Source: Schistosoma mansoni (Eukaryota > Platyhelminthes > Trematoda > Strigeidida > Schistosomatidae). Taken from it: a stretch of DNA of 64,000 bases. Below the pieces are notes generated by a model. It did not search any database and had not been told where the DNA came from. It saw only the letters and a program-made list of their open reading frames with translations. Made by a program: the position numbers and the translations under genes. This document shows positions 33,301-42,929 of the stretch, piece after piece (position 1 is the first letter of the stretch; each line of letters starts with the position of its first letter). The stretch is taken from contig NC_031496.1 of assembly GCF_000237925.1 (NCBI RefSeq), forward strand, positions 12,808,564-12,872,563, given 5' to 3'.

Positions 33301-34924
33301 GTATTAAAGAAGATTGGGTAAGTACCTCTTCCATAAATATACCTCACAGGTCTTTGGAATATATGATAGATCATTACGGAAAGGACATTTTCAAAGAGTC
33401 AGGAACCGGAAGGCACCAACAATCATACCGATCATACAGCAATATGTGCTACCGGGTACTACTATTTATACAGATGATTGGGGAGCTTACAGATGTCTAG
33501 GTAGACTGGGATATGAGCATGAAGTCGTTATACATAAGCGACATTTCGTTGACCCTACTACTGGGGTGCATACCAACAACATAGAAGCTATGTGGTCGAG
33601 ACTAAAGGAGTTTTTGAGACCTTACCATGGCTCCAGAGGCAGACTACTATGGAGCCATATGGATGAATTTATGTACCGCATGCAATACGATTTTAAAACT
33701 TCCGAACCTATATCCAACCTTGATAAGTTTTTAACTCATGTAAAAGAAGTGTATCCACTTTAATTCTTTGGTTTTGTATAATAAATTTTTAATGTACACT
33801 AACTGTCTTCTGATTGGCTAATATTCCTCAAGGTCATTTAAGATTCGTTCAAAGGTCGTCCATGTTCTTTAGTCTCGCCTAAAAATCTAGCCTAGTGCAG
33901 AAGCTCCAATAATTTTTATACAACCAGGTGCTTGATATTTTCGACAGAAAAGTCGCTGTGTTTATGAGGACGTATGTCAAGTTACAACAAGTTAGTGCAG
34001 ACTCATGGCAGGCTCAAAACTATCAAAAACGAACTATGATCATGCTATAGATGTAAAGGAAACGTTTACAGATGGATGTTCTACCAACGAAACAAAACCT
34101 GATAAAATTCACCTCAATAAAGAAAAACAATATTGCGGACCGAGAAAAGATTTAAGACACATGATCAACGCTTTCAAAAGTATGGTAATTTGAGTCATTA
34201 TTGGTAAATCTAGTTTATTAAACTGTCTTACAGCCATTACCTGTGGAATTGGTTAAATTCCTTACAAAACTCGATAGAAAATAAAGATTGCTGAGTGATG
34301 ACTAGCCAGTCCATTACCGAAGAATACCTGGAACATACAGGCGTCCTACCTACAGATCAAGATCTTTTAGATTACAATGTAACAGGCACACAGCTTACAA
34401 CAGATTTGCGTAAGTTACAAATGATAGCTTACCTTGGGCGTAAAGAGTCAATGTCGCTTGGATGGCAATGAATAGTGCATTAAAACCATATTTTTCAAAC
34501 ATTACTTCAACCATTTTCTCTCTGTTACGCAATGGATTGAGAGGAGGCTCTGTTAACAAAATCTTTGCATGTTTGGGATCAATGTTCATCTTTTTTGGTC
34601 CGAATATGTAGTCATATAAATGGATCATATCGTCCCAATTTCTAACAATACCGTTCTCCAGTGGGTAACTTAGTTCCAACATTTGTCTTAATTCACTTGC
34701 CTCGTCACCCACCATAAGATCCTGAACTTCCAAATTGCCCACGCGAGAAGTTGCGCGCAATATTGGTCTCCCTATGAGTGATGGGAAAATAAATTCGGGG
34801 AAGGTGGCTCCAGCGTATCCACACTTTACAAACTGAAGGTTTTCAGTAAAATACAAAGCAGTAAACTCACTCCTGTACCATTGTCACAAACAACTATTTT
34901 ATTCCCATCGGCATCAACAGTCAT
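16709..34924 (-). CDS. ACTR2: Actin-related protein 2 (ARP2), complete, six exons
   Basis: Exons in gene order: 34924-34871 ([18 protein letters not shown]), 34832-34433, 31157-31021, 27922-27773, 19989-19711 and 16879-16709 (stop TAA). They total 396 residues; human ARP2 has 394. The chain follows ARP2 throughout: [108 protein letters not shown] and [20 protein letters not shown]. The phosphate-binding loops DNGTG and DSGDG of the actin fold are intact. ARP2 is the ATP-binding subunit of the cytoplasmic Arp2/3 complex that nucleates branched actin. Intron 1 is only 38 nt (34833-34870), while the later ones reach 2.8-7.8 kb and are packed with transposons. The intron after exon 3 begins with GC rather than GT. 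The gene is convergent with DDX11. Confidence 0.97.
16880..17335. other. ARP2 last intron, unique part
   Basis: AT-rich intron sequence between ARP2 exon 6 and the RTE fragment. Nothing recognised. Confidence 0.5.
17336..18735 (-). mobile_element. RTE-clade LINE with large internal deletion
   Basis: On the - strand, the part at 18718-17930 encodes the linker and start of the reverse transcriptase (TWRYN-type region, [11 protein letters not shown]). 17925-17623 carries [36 protein letters not shown] and [20 protein letters not shown]. It then jumps, near 17620, to the C-terminal tail ([19 protein letters not shown] and [14 protein letters not shown]) and ends in TAAG units at 17336-17350. The catalytic YADD region is therefore missing. 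It lies inside ARP2 intron 5 on the same strand as ARP2. It is a different RTE family from the SR2-like element. Confidence 0.8.
18965..19115 (+). repeat. Diverged tRNA-like SINE with decayed hammerhead
   Basis: A GGTCTAAAGGTTGAG A-box-like head and a GGATTGGGTCCC B-box-like segment are followed by a remnant ...GACGAAAC...GTGCTTCC that matches the 3' half of the hammerhead SINE. The core upstream (ACGAGAACTACC) no longer fits CUGANGA. It looks like an old subfamily member. Confidence 0.5.
19165..19330 (-). repeat. SM-alpha-type SINE, decayed hammerhead
   Basis: The - strand shows GATGCAAGTACATCTAG, a damaged core (ATGGCGA), a stem II remnant, GAAAC and a CATCCTGCATTCC 3' arm. The cleavage triplet is changed from GTC to ATC and the core is broken. 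The head is truncated. It faces the + strand copy at 19355-19540 about 25 bp away. Confidence 0.65.
19355..19540 (+). repeat. SM-alpha-type SINE, single-core-base hammerhead variant
   Basis: The tRNA-like A box TAGCTAAGTGG is at about 19370, followed by GGCGTTTGAAGCGAACGGTAC and a degraded B box. The hammerhead region reads CTAACGAGTCCCAAATAGGAC and GAAA, with GTC before CTGGATTCC. Only G5 of the core (CTAA for CTGA) is substituted, which is expected to abolish cleavage. Confidence 0.7.
19610..19680 (+). repeat. SR2-like 3' end fragment
   Basis: GTGGCAACTTGAACCGATG followed by a degraded TGAC-type end matches the 3' UTR of the SR2-like element (compare 52600-52640 on the other strand). About 70 bp remain. 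Confidence 0.5.
20341..22090 (-). mobile_element. RTE-clade LINE sharing a 3' tail with the SINE-like family
   Basis: On the - strand, pieces encode an [32 protein letters not shown] at about 21213-21560, and a connection region ([36 protein letters not shown]) at 20930-21133. The upstream part near 21734-22056 ([16 protein letters not shown]) matches the RTE linker. Stops and frameshifts are frequent. Its 3' end at 20373-20421 matches the 3' end of the ~520-bp SINE-like repeats in about 43 of 49 positions by eye. It is located in ARP2 intron 4. Confidence 0.75.
22091..24850. other. ARP2 intron 4, AT-rich part with no recognised gene
   Basis: 2.7 kb of AT-rich sequence without supported coding frames. 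The only structured site noted is the palindrome at 23861-23880. Confidence 0.5.
23861..23880. promoter_or_regulatory. Palindrome of two TCAAGGTCA half-sites
   Basis: TGACCTTGA and TCAAGGTCA are arranged as a palindrome with a 2-bp centre. TCAAGGTCA is the extended monomer site of FTZ-F1/SF-1/ERR-type nuclear receptors. A regulatory role within the ARP2 intron is speculative. Confidence 0.3.
24851..25276. repeat. Near-perfect 89-bp inverted repeat with 248-bp spacer
   Basis: The left arm 24851-24939 and right arm 25188-25276 are reverse complements with only two mismatches seen by eye. The spacer holds unrelated sequence. No transposase, hammerhead or SINE motif is recognised. The structure resembles a MITE/foldback or a recent inverted duplication. 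Confidence 0.9.
25759..26284 (-). repeat. SINE-like ~520-bp retroposon, copy 3
   Basis: A near full-length copy on the - strand with tail (AAAAT)n-like units at 25759-25775 and a possible 9-bp flanking duplication ATTCATTTA at 25750-25758 and 26285-26293. A sense frame of about 97 codons (26065-25772) is open and similar to the one in copy 2. It is located in ARP2 intron 4. Confidence 0.8.
26294..27094. other. ARP2 intron 4, nothing recognised
   Basis: AT-rich intron sequence with no supported feature. Confidence 0.5.
27095..27225 (+). repeat. Decayed tRNA-like SINE fragment
   Basis: TTGGTAGTTTAGTGATTAAAG followed by a B-box-like AGATTTCAAATCC and CAGTATCACTAGCCCTCA resembles a tRNA-derived SINE head and body, related to 13245-13400. 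Confidence 0.4.
27923..30284. other. ARP2 intron 3, nothing recognised
   Basis: The intron starts with GC at 31020-31019. This AT-rich part shows no coding or repeat similarity. Confidence 0.45.
30285..30425 (+). repeat. (TA)n tract plus unclassified repeat, copy 1
   Basis: A (TA)n tract at about 30289-30315 leads into a ~110-bp segment (CCTATTGTATAACTG ... CTCTTATTATAAGCTTC ... TTATACGATTTAC) that recurs inverted at 35830-35955. Family unknown. Confidence 0.6.
30426..30849. other. ARP2 intron 3, unclassified
   Basis: The sequence contains TATATAAATG and AATAAAAGAG boxes about 70 bp apart near 30485-30565, but no matching element end was found. No gene. Confidence 0.3.
30850..30940 (-). repeat. 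SR2-like 3' fragment
   Basis: The stretch ACAAAGAATGGATGCACCTG ... AAACGATTTTGGACCACGCC matches the end of the SR2-like reading frame (compare 52818-52868). It is about 90 bp long, inside ARP2 intron 3. Confidence 0.6.
31158..32770. other. ARP2 intron 2, part left of Merlin
   Basis: AT-rich intron sequence with no recognised feature before the Merlin element. Confidence 0.45.
32771..33879 (+). mobile_element. Merlin-superfamily DNA transposon, apparently whole
   Basis: A 1,109-bp element with 24-bp terminal inverted repeats beginning GGCGGGACTAAAG (32771-32794) and ending in the complement at 33856-33879, with one mismatch (GGCGGGAC/GGCGAGAC). A second inverted block, AGCCAATCAGAAG, lies directly inside the left TIR (32794-32806) but 36 bp inside the right one (33807-33819). 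The single gene encodes an IS1016/ISXO2-like DDE transposase. The flanking 8 bp (TCTAATTC and TAAAAATC) match at only 5 positions, so the target duplication has decayed or the ends are misplaced. It sits in ARP2 intron 2, opposite in strand. Confidence 0.92.
32847..33763 (+). CDS. Merlin transposase, two exons with a 32-nt intron
   Basis: Exon 1 is 32847-33317 (157 codons) and exon 2 is 33350-33763 (137 codons plus stop), giving 294 residues. The intron at 33318-33349 starts GTAAGT and ends CACAG; removing it joins ...KEDW to VFGIYDRS, as Merlin/IS1016 proteins require. Without splicing the first frame stops at 33500. An N-terminal zinc ribbon is visible (C31, C33, C35, C37, then CPSC at 55-58). 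The DDE_Tnp_IS1595 core has D138 (EIDET), D199 or D200 (YTDDWGAY) and E236 (NNIEAMW). [20 protein letters not shown] and [17 protein letters not shown] are family hallmarks. No other disabling change is seen. The first of two adjacent ATGs was taken as start; it lies 52 bp inside the left TIR. The enzyme cuts and pastes its own DNA. Whether it is active is unknown. Confidence 0.9.
33880..34432. other. ARP2 intron 2, part right of Merlin
   Basis: Intron sequence ending at ARP2 exon 2. A 62-codon + strand frame at 34005-34193 has no recognisable similarity and is probably chance. Confidence 0.45.
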
Positions 34925-35829
34925 TATGTAACGTATACTTTACAGTAGAGCGCCTTTAAAGCTAGCTGTTATTTCAAACCTCAAGCATTATTCGAAGAAA
35001 TAATCAGCTATTTGCTTCTTAGGGACTTTAACCAAATGATTAGTGAGGGTTCTGGATAATAAAAAAGTCACGTTTTTGCTGTAGTCCTCCAACAACGGAG
35101 AAAGGTTAAGAATATATAGTGGTAAATAAATCTCCAAAATAAATAGTTCGGTAAGTTTTCAACATTTGATGCTGACCACATTATTTTTACTGGGCTCACC
35201 TAGCTGAATGCGCTTGTTCACGTAAACGCATCAGAACACGAGTGGGTACACCATGCTATCCATCTCTTACAGCCGTTAGCCAGCTCATACCAAACGCTTC
35301 TGGATATATCGATGGCTTTCAAATATATCTTCGAATCTCTTCATTTCTGACTTCTGAGTTGACTGGCTTAGCATACTTCAATTACAAAGGTGTCACGTGT
35401 AAGAGCGTTGTGAAACTTCAAATACTTGTGGCATCTTTAAACATCATTTAATATTAGAAGTGGATTGGAAGTCGTTGAACTGAGCAGCTGTAGTAATATT
35501 TCTTTTACTCTGCCTTCCAACCATATCTGTCTTATTGACTACGGGTTTGGAAGAGTCCTTTGCGTGGACACGAACAGTCATCTACAAGATCCTGCTTTTG
35601 TTCCTCATATGCCAAACGGAAAACTGATAGTCACATGTGGTTAAAGGTACGTCCACCTAAAGATTGTGTTACATAATCCCATTCGTTGAGTATCGCTCCC
35701 ACGATCGATAATAATGATTAATGTATCACAGGCAAATGTTGAGGACTGAATAAGAAAACCAGTCTGGCCTATTTTCTCCTGACCCACACTCATGACTTAA
35801 CTCCACCTGTAGCTCCTCCAGGAATGGTA
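34925..35829. promoter_or_regulatory. ARP2 upstream region
   Basis: Sequence upstream of the ARP2 ATG (34924) on the - strand, where the promoter should lie. I could not identify a TATA box or initiator with confidence. No other gene is seen. Confidence 0.3.
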
Positions 35830-35955
35830 AATCGTATAATAATAGTATATGGGTCAAAATAAAGCTTATAATAAGAGGGACACGGATATGGATAGTTTAG
35901 TTACCTGACAATTATACAATAGGGAATACACATATTACATTGGTCCATAAATAGT
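35830..35955 (-). repeat. Unclassified repeat, copy 2
   Basis: The reverse complement of this stretch (CCTATTGTATAATTG ... CTCTTATTATAAGCTTT ... TTATACGATTTAC) matches 30315-30425. Similarity ends near 35830. Family unknown. Confidence 0.6.
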
Positions 35956-36239
35956 TCTCCAAAGTTACTATTCACAATTCTCTTCAGGACACAGCAGTTA
36001 CTGAAAACGGACAGCTTATGGTGACGACTTAATCAACAACCTATTTAGTCTTCAGCTTAAGTTACTTACAAATGAAATCCGGCAAAATGAAAGTGTCTAC
36101 GTCTTATTTAAAGTTAATTATTCGAGTAACTCCGCCTGAAGCCCTTCTAGGGTTGGGCATGAGGTGAGTAACTTCATCCCTCAGAAACACAACATTGCTA
36201 AAAGACGCCAACAAGAATAAACAATTTTAACCATTTAAA

Positions 36240-37060
36240 CTATACCCTGCGAGTTCGAGGAACTTCGTTCGCAAGCATGACTTATGGTGAAAGCCGAGAT
36301 CCTTTGGGTATCACGAGGTTGGTTCCTCTTCTGACGACCAGAATAATAATTAACATAGGTAAACAGAATGTCCGGATAATGTAGTAGACTGTGAGGACCA
36401 GTTAGAGAACTATAGAAAGGAGATCTATTGGACAGAAAATGTCAGACTCAGGGTAGGCTCTTTCGGAGCCTGATCATAAAAAAGAAAATGCTCCATACAT
36501 ACGGAGAGTCGCTCTGATGCTCAAAACATTCTTTAAAACAAGGGAGATGCTCACGATGGATGTTATCCAGTGCTATGCGCCCACCAATGATAGCAATGGA
36601 GACGATTAGGATCAGTTTTATCAGAGGCTGTTATCGATCTTAGAGGCGCCCAAGACCATCCTGGATGGAGACCTAAACTCTAATGAGATTGTAGTGATAT
36701 CGATCCTCAACCACACGATCTTTGAAGTCGAATATAAGATAACTGAGAAACTTCACACTCAACATTTGACTCAGAGAGAAGTTCAGAGGTGATGAATGCG
36801 AAAAATATTAATCTGTATGGGATAGCTCAGCCATGCAGGCGTAGTCCCTCGATGTAAATCCTTTCTTTTAATAATAAATATGTGACTTTATCATCAGCAA
36901 AAATGTGTTCTTCAGACGTATTAATCATCATATTGCTGATCATCAGCTTATATAATTGTGTGAATTTTAGTTAAGATCCCATATATTATGTAGTCGCACC
37001 ATGACAGATCTGAAATTTTGCGATTAGGTTAACCACTCTAGGAGCAAATACAACTACACT
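36240..37060 (+). mobile_element. RTE-clade LINE, decayed endonuclease region
   Basis: The + strand encodes remnants of an APE-type endonuclease: NVRIM near 36370, GVALML-like near 36505, ASFKTREMLTMDVIQCYAPT at about 36520-36580, DQFYQRL, and LDGDLNSNE near 36660. This matches the RTE family whose RT is at 17336-18735. Stops and frameshifts are frequent, and no RT follows. Confidence 0.65.
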
Positions 37061-38769
37061 TCATATTGACTTAGAAATCGATCTCACAGATTCACTATAG
37101 GGGAACTCCCAGGCAACTGCTATATTAGAACTGTTCTTACCATAGTTCCTTTCCCATTGTTCTTTACGTTTCTCAGGTTTTTAGCTGCAATTTTGAATTT
37201 TTATCCTATTAAAAATATAGGATTCGGAAAGTATTCAGCTTTGGAATCGTGTTAACATATTTACCTACTATAAAGACCTAGATACCAAAAGAAATTTCGG
37301 TACGATTTTTATGAAAAGCTGAAAAGAATATTTTCGGTGCACATAATCCTTCCTGTGTCTTATGGTTTATTTGCTCATAAATGTCAATATTTTTTTGCCC
37401 GGTTAACTCTCTTGTGCTTGCGTAAGCATAACTTTACATTTCACGTGTTTTGTTTTTTAGGACGACTGAACTAAAGAAGATAAAGGCGAAACTGAAGAAC
37501 CCAGCCACTGTTCTTTGTATGTATTTTCTGTTCATTCCGACTTGGAATAGTAAAAGACGAACAGGCGCTGCCAAACACATTGAACTATTAGAACAGAAAA
37601 TATCAACCGAAGTTATTGGGTCGTTCCTGACCATATGTGGAGGGAGTGAGCTGTAGTAGTAAATAAATATTCCAAGAATGGGGCTTCATACTTTTTCAAA
37701 GTTGATGAGATCCCATTAGTCCTACAGAATACGCCTTACCTGACCGCACTCGGTAGAACATCTTCACCAGATCACATTTTGATAAGCCATGCCACACATC
37801 TCGCATTATAACTGGTCAGTTTGGATTTAACAGTGCAGCGCATCGACCTATAATAAGGACATAGATTCGTATCCAATACCTCTCTGCTGGTGATCTTATT
37901 TGCTTTGAAGTCATTGTGTAATATGTCAGTTCGGACAGTAATACTATCATATTCTATGTTTTCATTAACCTCTACAAACACTAACACTCTGCTACTTATG
38001 TTTTATTTCCACATGAACACATGAATGGCTTCTTCAACGCCTGGTATGAAGGTTTTGTTTGTGTTAGTACCAGCGTCGGGAAGCGCCTTGTTCACGTGAA
38101 ATTAGTAATAATAATAATTTATTCTCAAATAACAGTTTGTTACATGAGGCACACCACTTTACAGGCAATATCAAATCGTTACAGAAGTTACAACTTTCAC
38201 TGTAGTAAATTACTCGACTGGGTTGATATTTTATAAGATATGAATGTAGATGGTTTTAGTAAGAAACGCATCACCAATATCACAATTGGCGCGATTTATG
38301 AAGGTTGCGTTGCGACATGCCACTGATGGTCAACAATAGATCCATGCGAAGTTGTGGGCTTCTAGATATTGCAACCTTATATCCTTCCGGAATTTCGGAG
38401 GCTTTAACAATCATGCAGGACGAAGTCACATGTTTCATATCTGTTTTCGATAGCTGAAAAAGGGTGTAAGAAAAAAAGACGAGCAGTAGAGCGGACAATG
38501 TTCATGGAGGAATAGTTGGGGTATAACTAAGTATATCTCTCTGTTATCAAGGTACTTATTAAGCAAGAGCATTCTAATATGTCAAAGCAAACAAGTGTAA
38601 ACAAGATATGAGTGGAAAAGGAACTGTATAAATGAAGGTAGTTCAGAAAGAAGCTGAAAGTATAGGATTATGTGTAATTATCGGAGACAGTAGTATTGCA
38701 TCATTCGCGGAGGACGATTATGGTAAATTTCAGGTATTCTCATATTAATTTATCAATGTATGAGCCGTA
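37061..38769. other. No gene recognised
   Basis: A few frames of 60-70 codons (for example 37450-37656) lack any recognisable domain. Possibly decayed repeat. Confidence 0.35.
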
Positions 38770-40935
38770 GAGATGCCCTCACATTTAGTTTATACTACCC
38801 CCTCACACACACTATACACTGTGAACAATAAAGAACTCAATGCCTTTGGTTTCCTAAATGAGCTTGATATAGACAATTCCATGGAACCCAATGGTATGCA
38901 TAGTACTTTACTAAAAGAATCAGCAAATTTTGTCACGAATCCTTCAAGCGTATGTTTTAATCTTTCGGTAGACAGAGTCGATTACCAAAATACTGTGAGA
39001 ATGTTATGGTAAGTATTATCTTCAAATTATGTGCAAGACACGAACCTGAGAACTATCGACCCTTCAGAATTAAGGTCTAATTCGGTAGACCTAATCCCAA
39101 AATTGCAGGTCTTTCATGATGTGACTACCTAATCTATATGATCTTACGTTTAGGTCCCATCATTATTTACACTGACTCGTCCTACCGTGACGACTCACAA
39201 TACGATGTCTAGCATTTCTGGAGAACACAATTAGGCTGGGGAGAGGGTAATATATTTGATATGAAAGACAAGAGGTTAAAGAGGGTGACCGCGCTTGTGT
39301 GATCGAGCCATGCTATTTCAATTCCTTCCTTGTGTGTTCATCATTTTTGACCTTTTCTTAGTGTTTAATGTTGAGTGTAAATCTCAGTAATCATCTGTTC
39401 ACTTTCGACAGAACCAATAACACTACACTGCTCTCCCTCCAGAATCAACGTAACGTTGGTTCGATACCAAATTGAGTGGGATAATCCCAAACTGGACGTT
39501 GCCAAAAAATAAGAATGCTCCTGGTATCGATAAGCTGGAAGAGAAATCAACAAGGAGTCGGAAGCAAGTGATCGGGAAATGCATGTATTAGTTTCAGAAA
39601 TGTCTAGTTTAATTCTAAACACGCTTGAAATGAGTGAAGATTGTTTAAGGGTTAAACAAGGTGGGATCATCATAATAAAGAATGATTCAGTATGAAGTTA
39701 TCTTAACAAGTTACATTATGATGCACAGCAATAACTGCTGGTTAAAAGCGTAACTTATGGGTAGTGCAGGTACTTTGTGCCCACAAAAAGAAAAAACAAT
39801 CAATGTAGTAGGTATGTTGATATTGATGTTATTTTTGGTTTGAATTAGAGGGCCAGTTAATGTTCATATCTGTATGCTATCCGTTTGAGTTGATTTCCAG
39901 TAGTATTCGCATTAGCAGGCTAACTGAGGGAAAAGAATAATAGTAGTCATGAGGAAGAATCTCAGCTAGTCTCCCGATTAGTCTGCCAAGTTTTTGGTTC
40001 ACCCCTAACCAATCAACCCTAAGTTGTCAGAATTAGGACAACTTGGCTTTAAACATCATATGTTCCTAAACTCAAAAACAATTCGATTAGTATAATAATT
40101 AAAGGAGTTACAGTCACTAAGCGAAACACACAAACATACCTACTGGTATTGTGTGTCTTATCGAAATGAATGTAAATTATGAGTCGCACTAATATAAAAG
40201 GATAACAATGTCCTTCAATTGGTAAGTCGCATGCAACAAAGATAGGACAGACCCATCAGACCACATTAACGTGGTGGGAGCCTAAGCAAAGATTTCATTG
40301 GCTAGTTATGGACATATCCCACAATCCGGGTTGAAGACAATTTATTTACGTAGATATGGGACTCATTAATTGAGCGTCAGCAAGAAGTGTGGGTAAACCG
40401 GAAGTTGTCTGGCTGGGTAACTGAACTTAGCAGAGTGCCTCAAGATACAGTTTGGGGGTCAGCGTTGTTCCTCTTTTATGTTAATGATCTTCCCAGTTTC
40501 CTATCATCGTTGGCTCCGTAAAATACTGACGATGTCCAGATATGGAGAGCGATAATAGGGCAAGGTGATGGTTTAGAAATTCGAAATGATCTGGAGAAAT
40601 TATGTGCATTGACTAGAATTTGGAAATTTCCAATAAATGTTTCCAAGTGCATTGTGATGTCTGTTGGTCAACAATGTACAAATACTTACACTGTTAATAA
40701 CAGTGAGCTACCTTCTGTTCAGACCCGCAATGGCCTAGGAGTCATCTTCGACCAAGACTTAAAAGCTGCTCCACACTATCGTGTGATATCCACCTAAGGT
40801 TAGAGAGCCCTATTGTCAGTACAAACAGCCTTTGGCCACGTTGGCGCCGAAACCATTTTGACTTTGTATACAGTGTCCGTTCGTTCTAAAGTTGAGTATT
40901 GCATTACGCGGACGCTCTTAAAAACTTCACAGGCT
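38770..40935 (+). mobile_element. CR1-like LINE (family C), decayed RT pieces
   Basis: 38773-39012 encodes FGFLNELDIDNS, EPNGMHSTLLKESANFV and NLSVDRVDYQNT, matching the start of a CR1-type RT. 40290-40935 encodes later RT parts: WVNRKLSGWVTELSRVPQ, LFLFYVNDLPSFLSSL, TDDVQIWRAI, and ALTRIWKFPINVSKCIVMS and LGVIFDQDLKAAPHY. About 1.1 kb of unrelated sequence (39131-40289) separates them. It is heavily decayed and joins abruptly to the family A LINE at about 40936. Confidence 0.6.
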
Positions 40936-41031
40936 CAGAACAATGGACTCTCTCATATTCTGATTCTAGGAGACTTCAATCTTCCTAGAGTCAACTTTGC
41001 GGAACATACCTATATTGGAGGTGAAACTCGG

Positions 41032-41406
41032 TGTTACGGGAGAACTGAAGACATCTGGCTGATTAAAACCTTTTTACTGTACATCAATTTTACTGTGTTT
41101 TTGGATGTGTTTGTTTTACTTAACCTTTGGACTTGTTTGTTTATATCATTCTTTTCGGACATTTTGGTTTCTTTTGTCATTGGTTTGGTATCTGGGAGTT
41201 TTTTGCTCCGGGAACCTACAAAATTGAAGGTTTGTTTTGTAATTGTTGTTAAAACGACTTTGGTCGATTATTTGTGAATTGCGAATAAACTTGGTATCTA
41301 ATTTGGAGTTTTGGTTCTCTTGCCTACTTGGGTTCGTGATTTGCGAATATCAACGGCCAGTACTTCAATAGTTGGAACGGGCAAAAACTCATAATTGGAC
41401 GTAACA
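41032..41406. mobile_element. Solo LTR of an LTR retrotransposon (fossil)
   Basis: A 375-bp insertion starts TGTTACG and ends CGTAACA and is flanked by the 5-bp direct repeat CTCGG (41027-41031 and 41407-41411). TG...CA ends, a 5-bp duplication and an AATAAA inside point to a solo LTR left by recombination between two LTRs. No internal coding part remains. The family (Ty3-like or BEL-like) cannot be told. It is younger than the LINE copy it interrupts. Confidence 0.75.
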
Positions 41407-42929
41407 CTCGGTTCTTCAACCTCATTGAGGACCTGGAATTATTCGAAAATGTGAAATCAGCAACTCGTTGAAGAAAAAGTTAGACGCCGTCGCACTTAGA
41501 CTGGGTATTTGAAAATGAAGAAATCCTAGTCGACGACCTCTCAATCCTGGCTCCCCTGGGGAAAAGTGATCACGCCGTCCTATCATTCAGCTTTGTCAGT
41601 AAAACTCAGCTAAGACATTTGATCAACAACAGGTGCTGAAATTTCAAACGGTTGAATGTGTCAGCTTTACAGGACTTTCTACAGCATGTGGATGGGGATG
41701 TTCACCTTCAACTGGAAGTGGATGCTCATTGGGATTTCTTACTGCACAAGCTCTCATGTGCTACTAAGCATTCAGTTCCTCAAATGGTCCCCAAAAGCCA
41801 CAAGCGACCTACAATCATCAGGAACCGCACTTTTCGTTTGCTAAGCTGCAAAAGACACTGTTGGGCTGAATATAAACGATCTGATAACAACGGCGCGTAC
41901 AGGCAATACAGACATATAAGGAACATATGCGCAAAGGCAATAAGAGAAGACAAGATTCGGTACCGGATCAAGCTTATCGATAAATCTGTCTCCAATCTGA
42001 AAAGCTTATTACGTCGACACGTCAAAACTGAAGTTTCCCAACTGCTAGGTCCTAATGTTCCGACCAGTAACAACGGTAATGCCGCTAACCTTCTAACTGA
42101 ACAGTACTCTCGTCAACTACACCAATGAAAGCTTCATCTGCTACTGCACAAGACTTTCCGAAGTGAACCTGAACGCTGACTTGGTGTTCCGGAAACTGCA
42201 GCACATAAGAAAAGACACTTCTCCTGGTCCGGATAATGTTCATTCTGCTATACTGAGGGAAGCGGATTCAATCCCGACAACGCCGCTTAGTGTGATGTTC
42301 TCACACTCTCTAACCCGAGGCAAACCACCAAAAATTTGGAAGCTGGCTCACATAATATCAATTTATAAAGGAGGTCAACGCAGTGAACCCTCAAGCTACC
42401 GACCGGTGGCACTTCTCTCTATACCTTCTAAAATTATGGAGTCCCTGATATACGATGGTGTACACGACTATTTATTATCCTTAAAGTTCCCACCCCAACA
42501 GCACGGTTTCAGGGAGGGTCACTCTTGTATAACCAACCTGCTGACTGCGGTTGACAGATAAACAAGCATCCTTGATCGTAAGAGGAAGGTTGACATCATT
42601 TACCTTGATTTCTCAAAATCTTTTGATAGGGTCAACCATATATGTCTTACCAATAAGCTTAAACTATTAGGCATCAAATCACCTCTAATTAACTGGCTAA
42701 CTTCATATCTAAAAAATTTACATTTTAAGGTCAGGGTTAACTTCACTTTCTCTAAGGCTGCAGAATGTCCTAGTGTGATCCCCCAGGACTCGTTACTAGG
42801 ACCTGTTTTCTTCTTGGTTTATATAAACGATCTTCCACAACAATTATCGTCTGACTTATTGCTTTTTGCTGATGACGTGAAGCTTTGGAGAGAGTTACGC
42901 AAGCAAGGGGATATACTGGCACTTCAGGG

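Noticed and set aside
37450-37656. 68-codon + strand frame
   Set aside because: No domain, overlapped by an equally long antisense frame, in a region with decayed repeats.
40813-41277. 154-codon + strand frame as a gene
   Set aside because: It runs across a decayed RT, a CR1 endonuclease piece and into a solo LTR; a chance composite.
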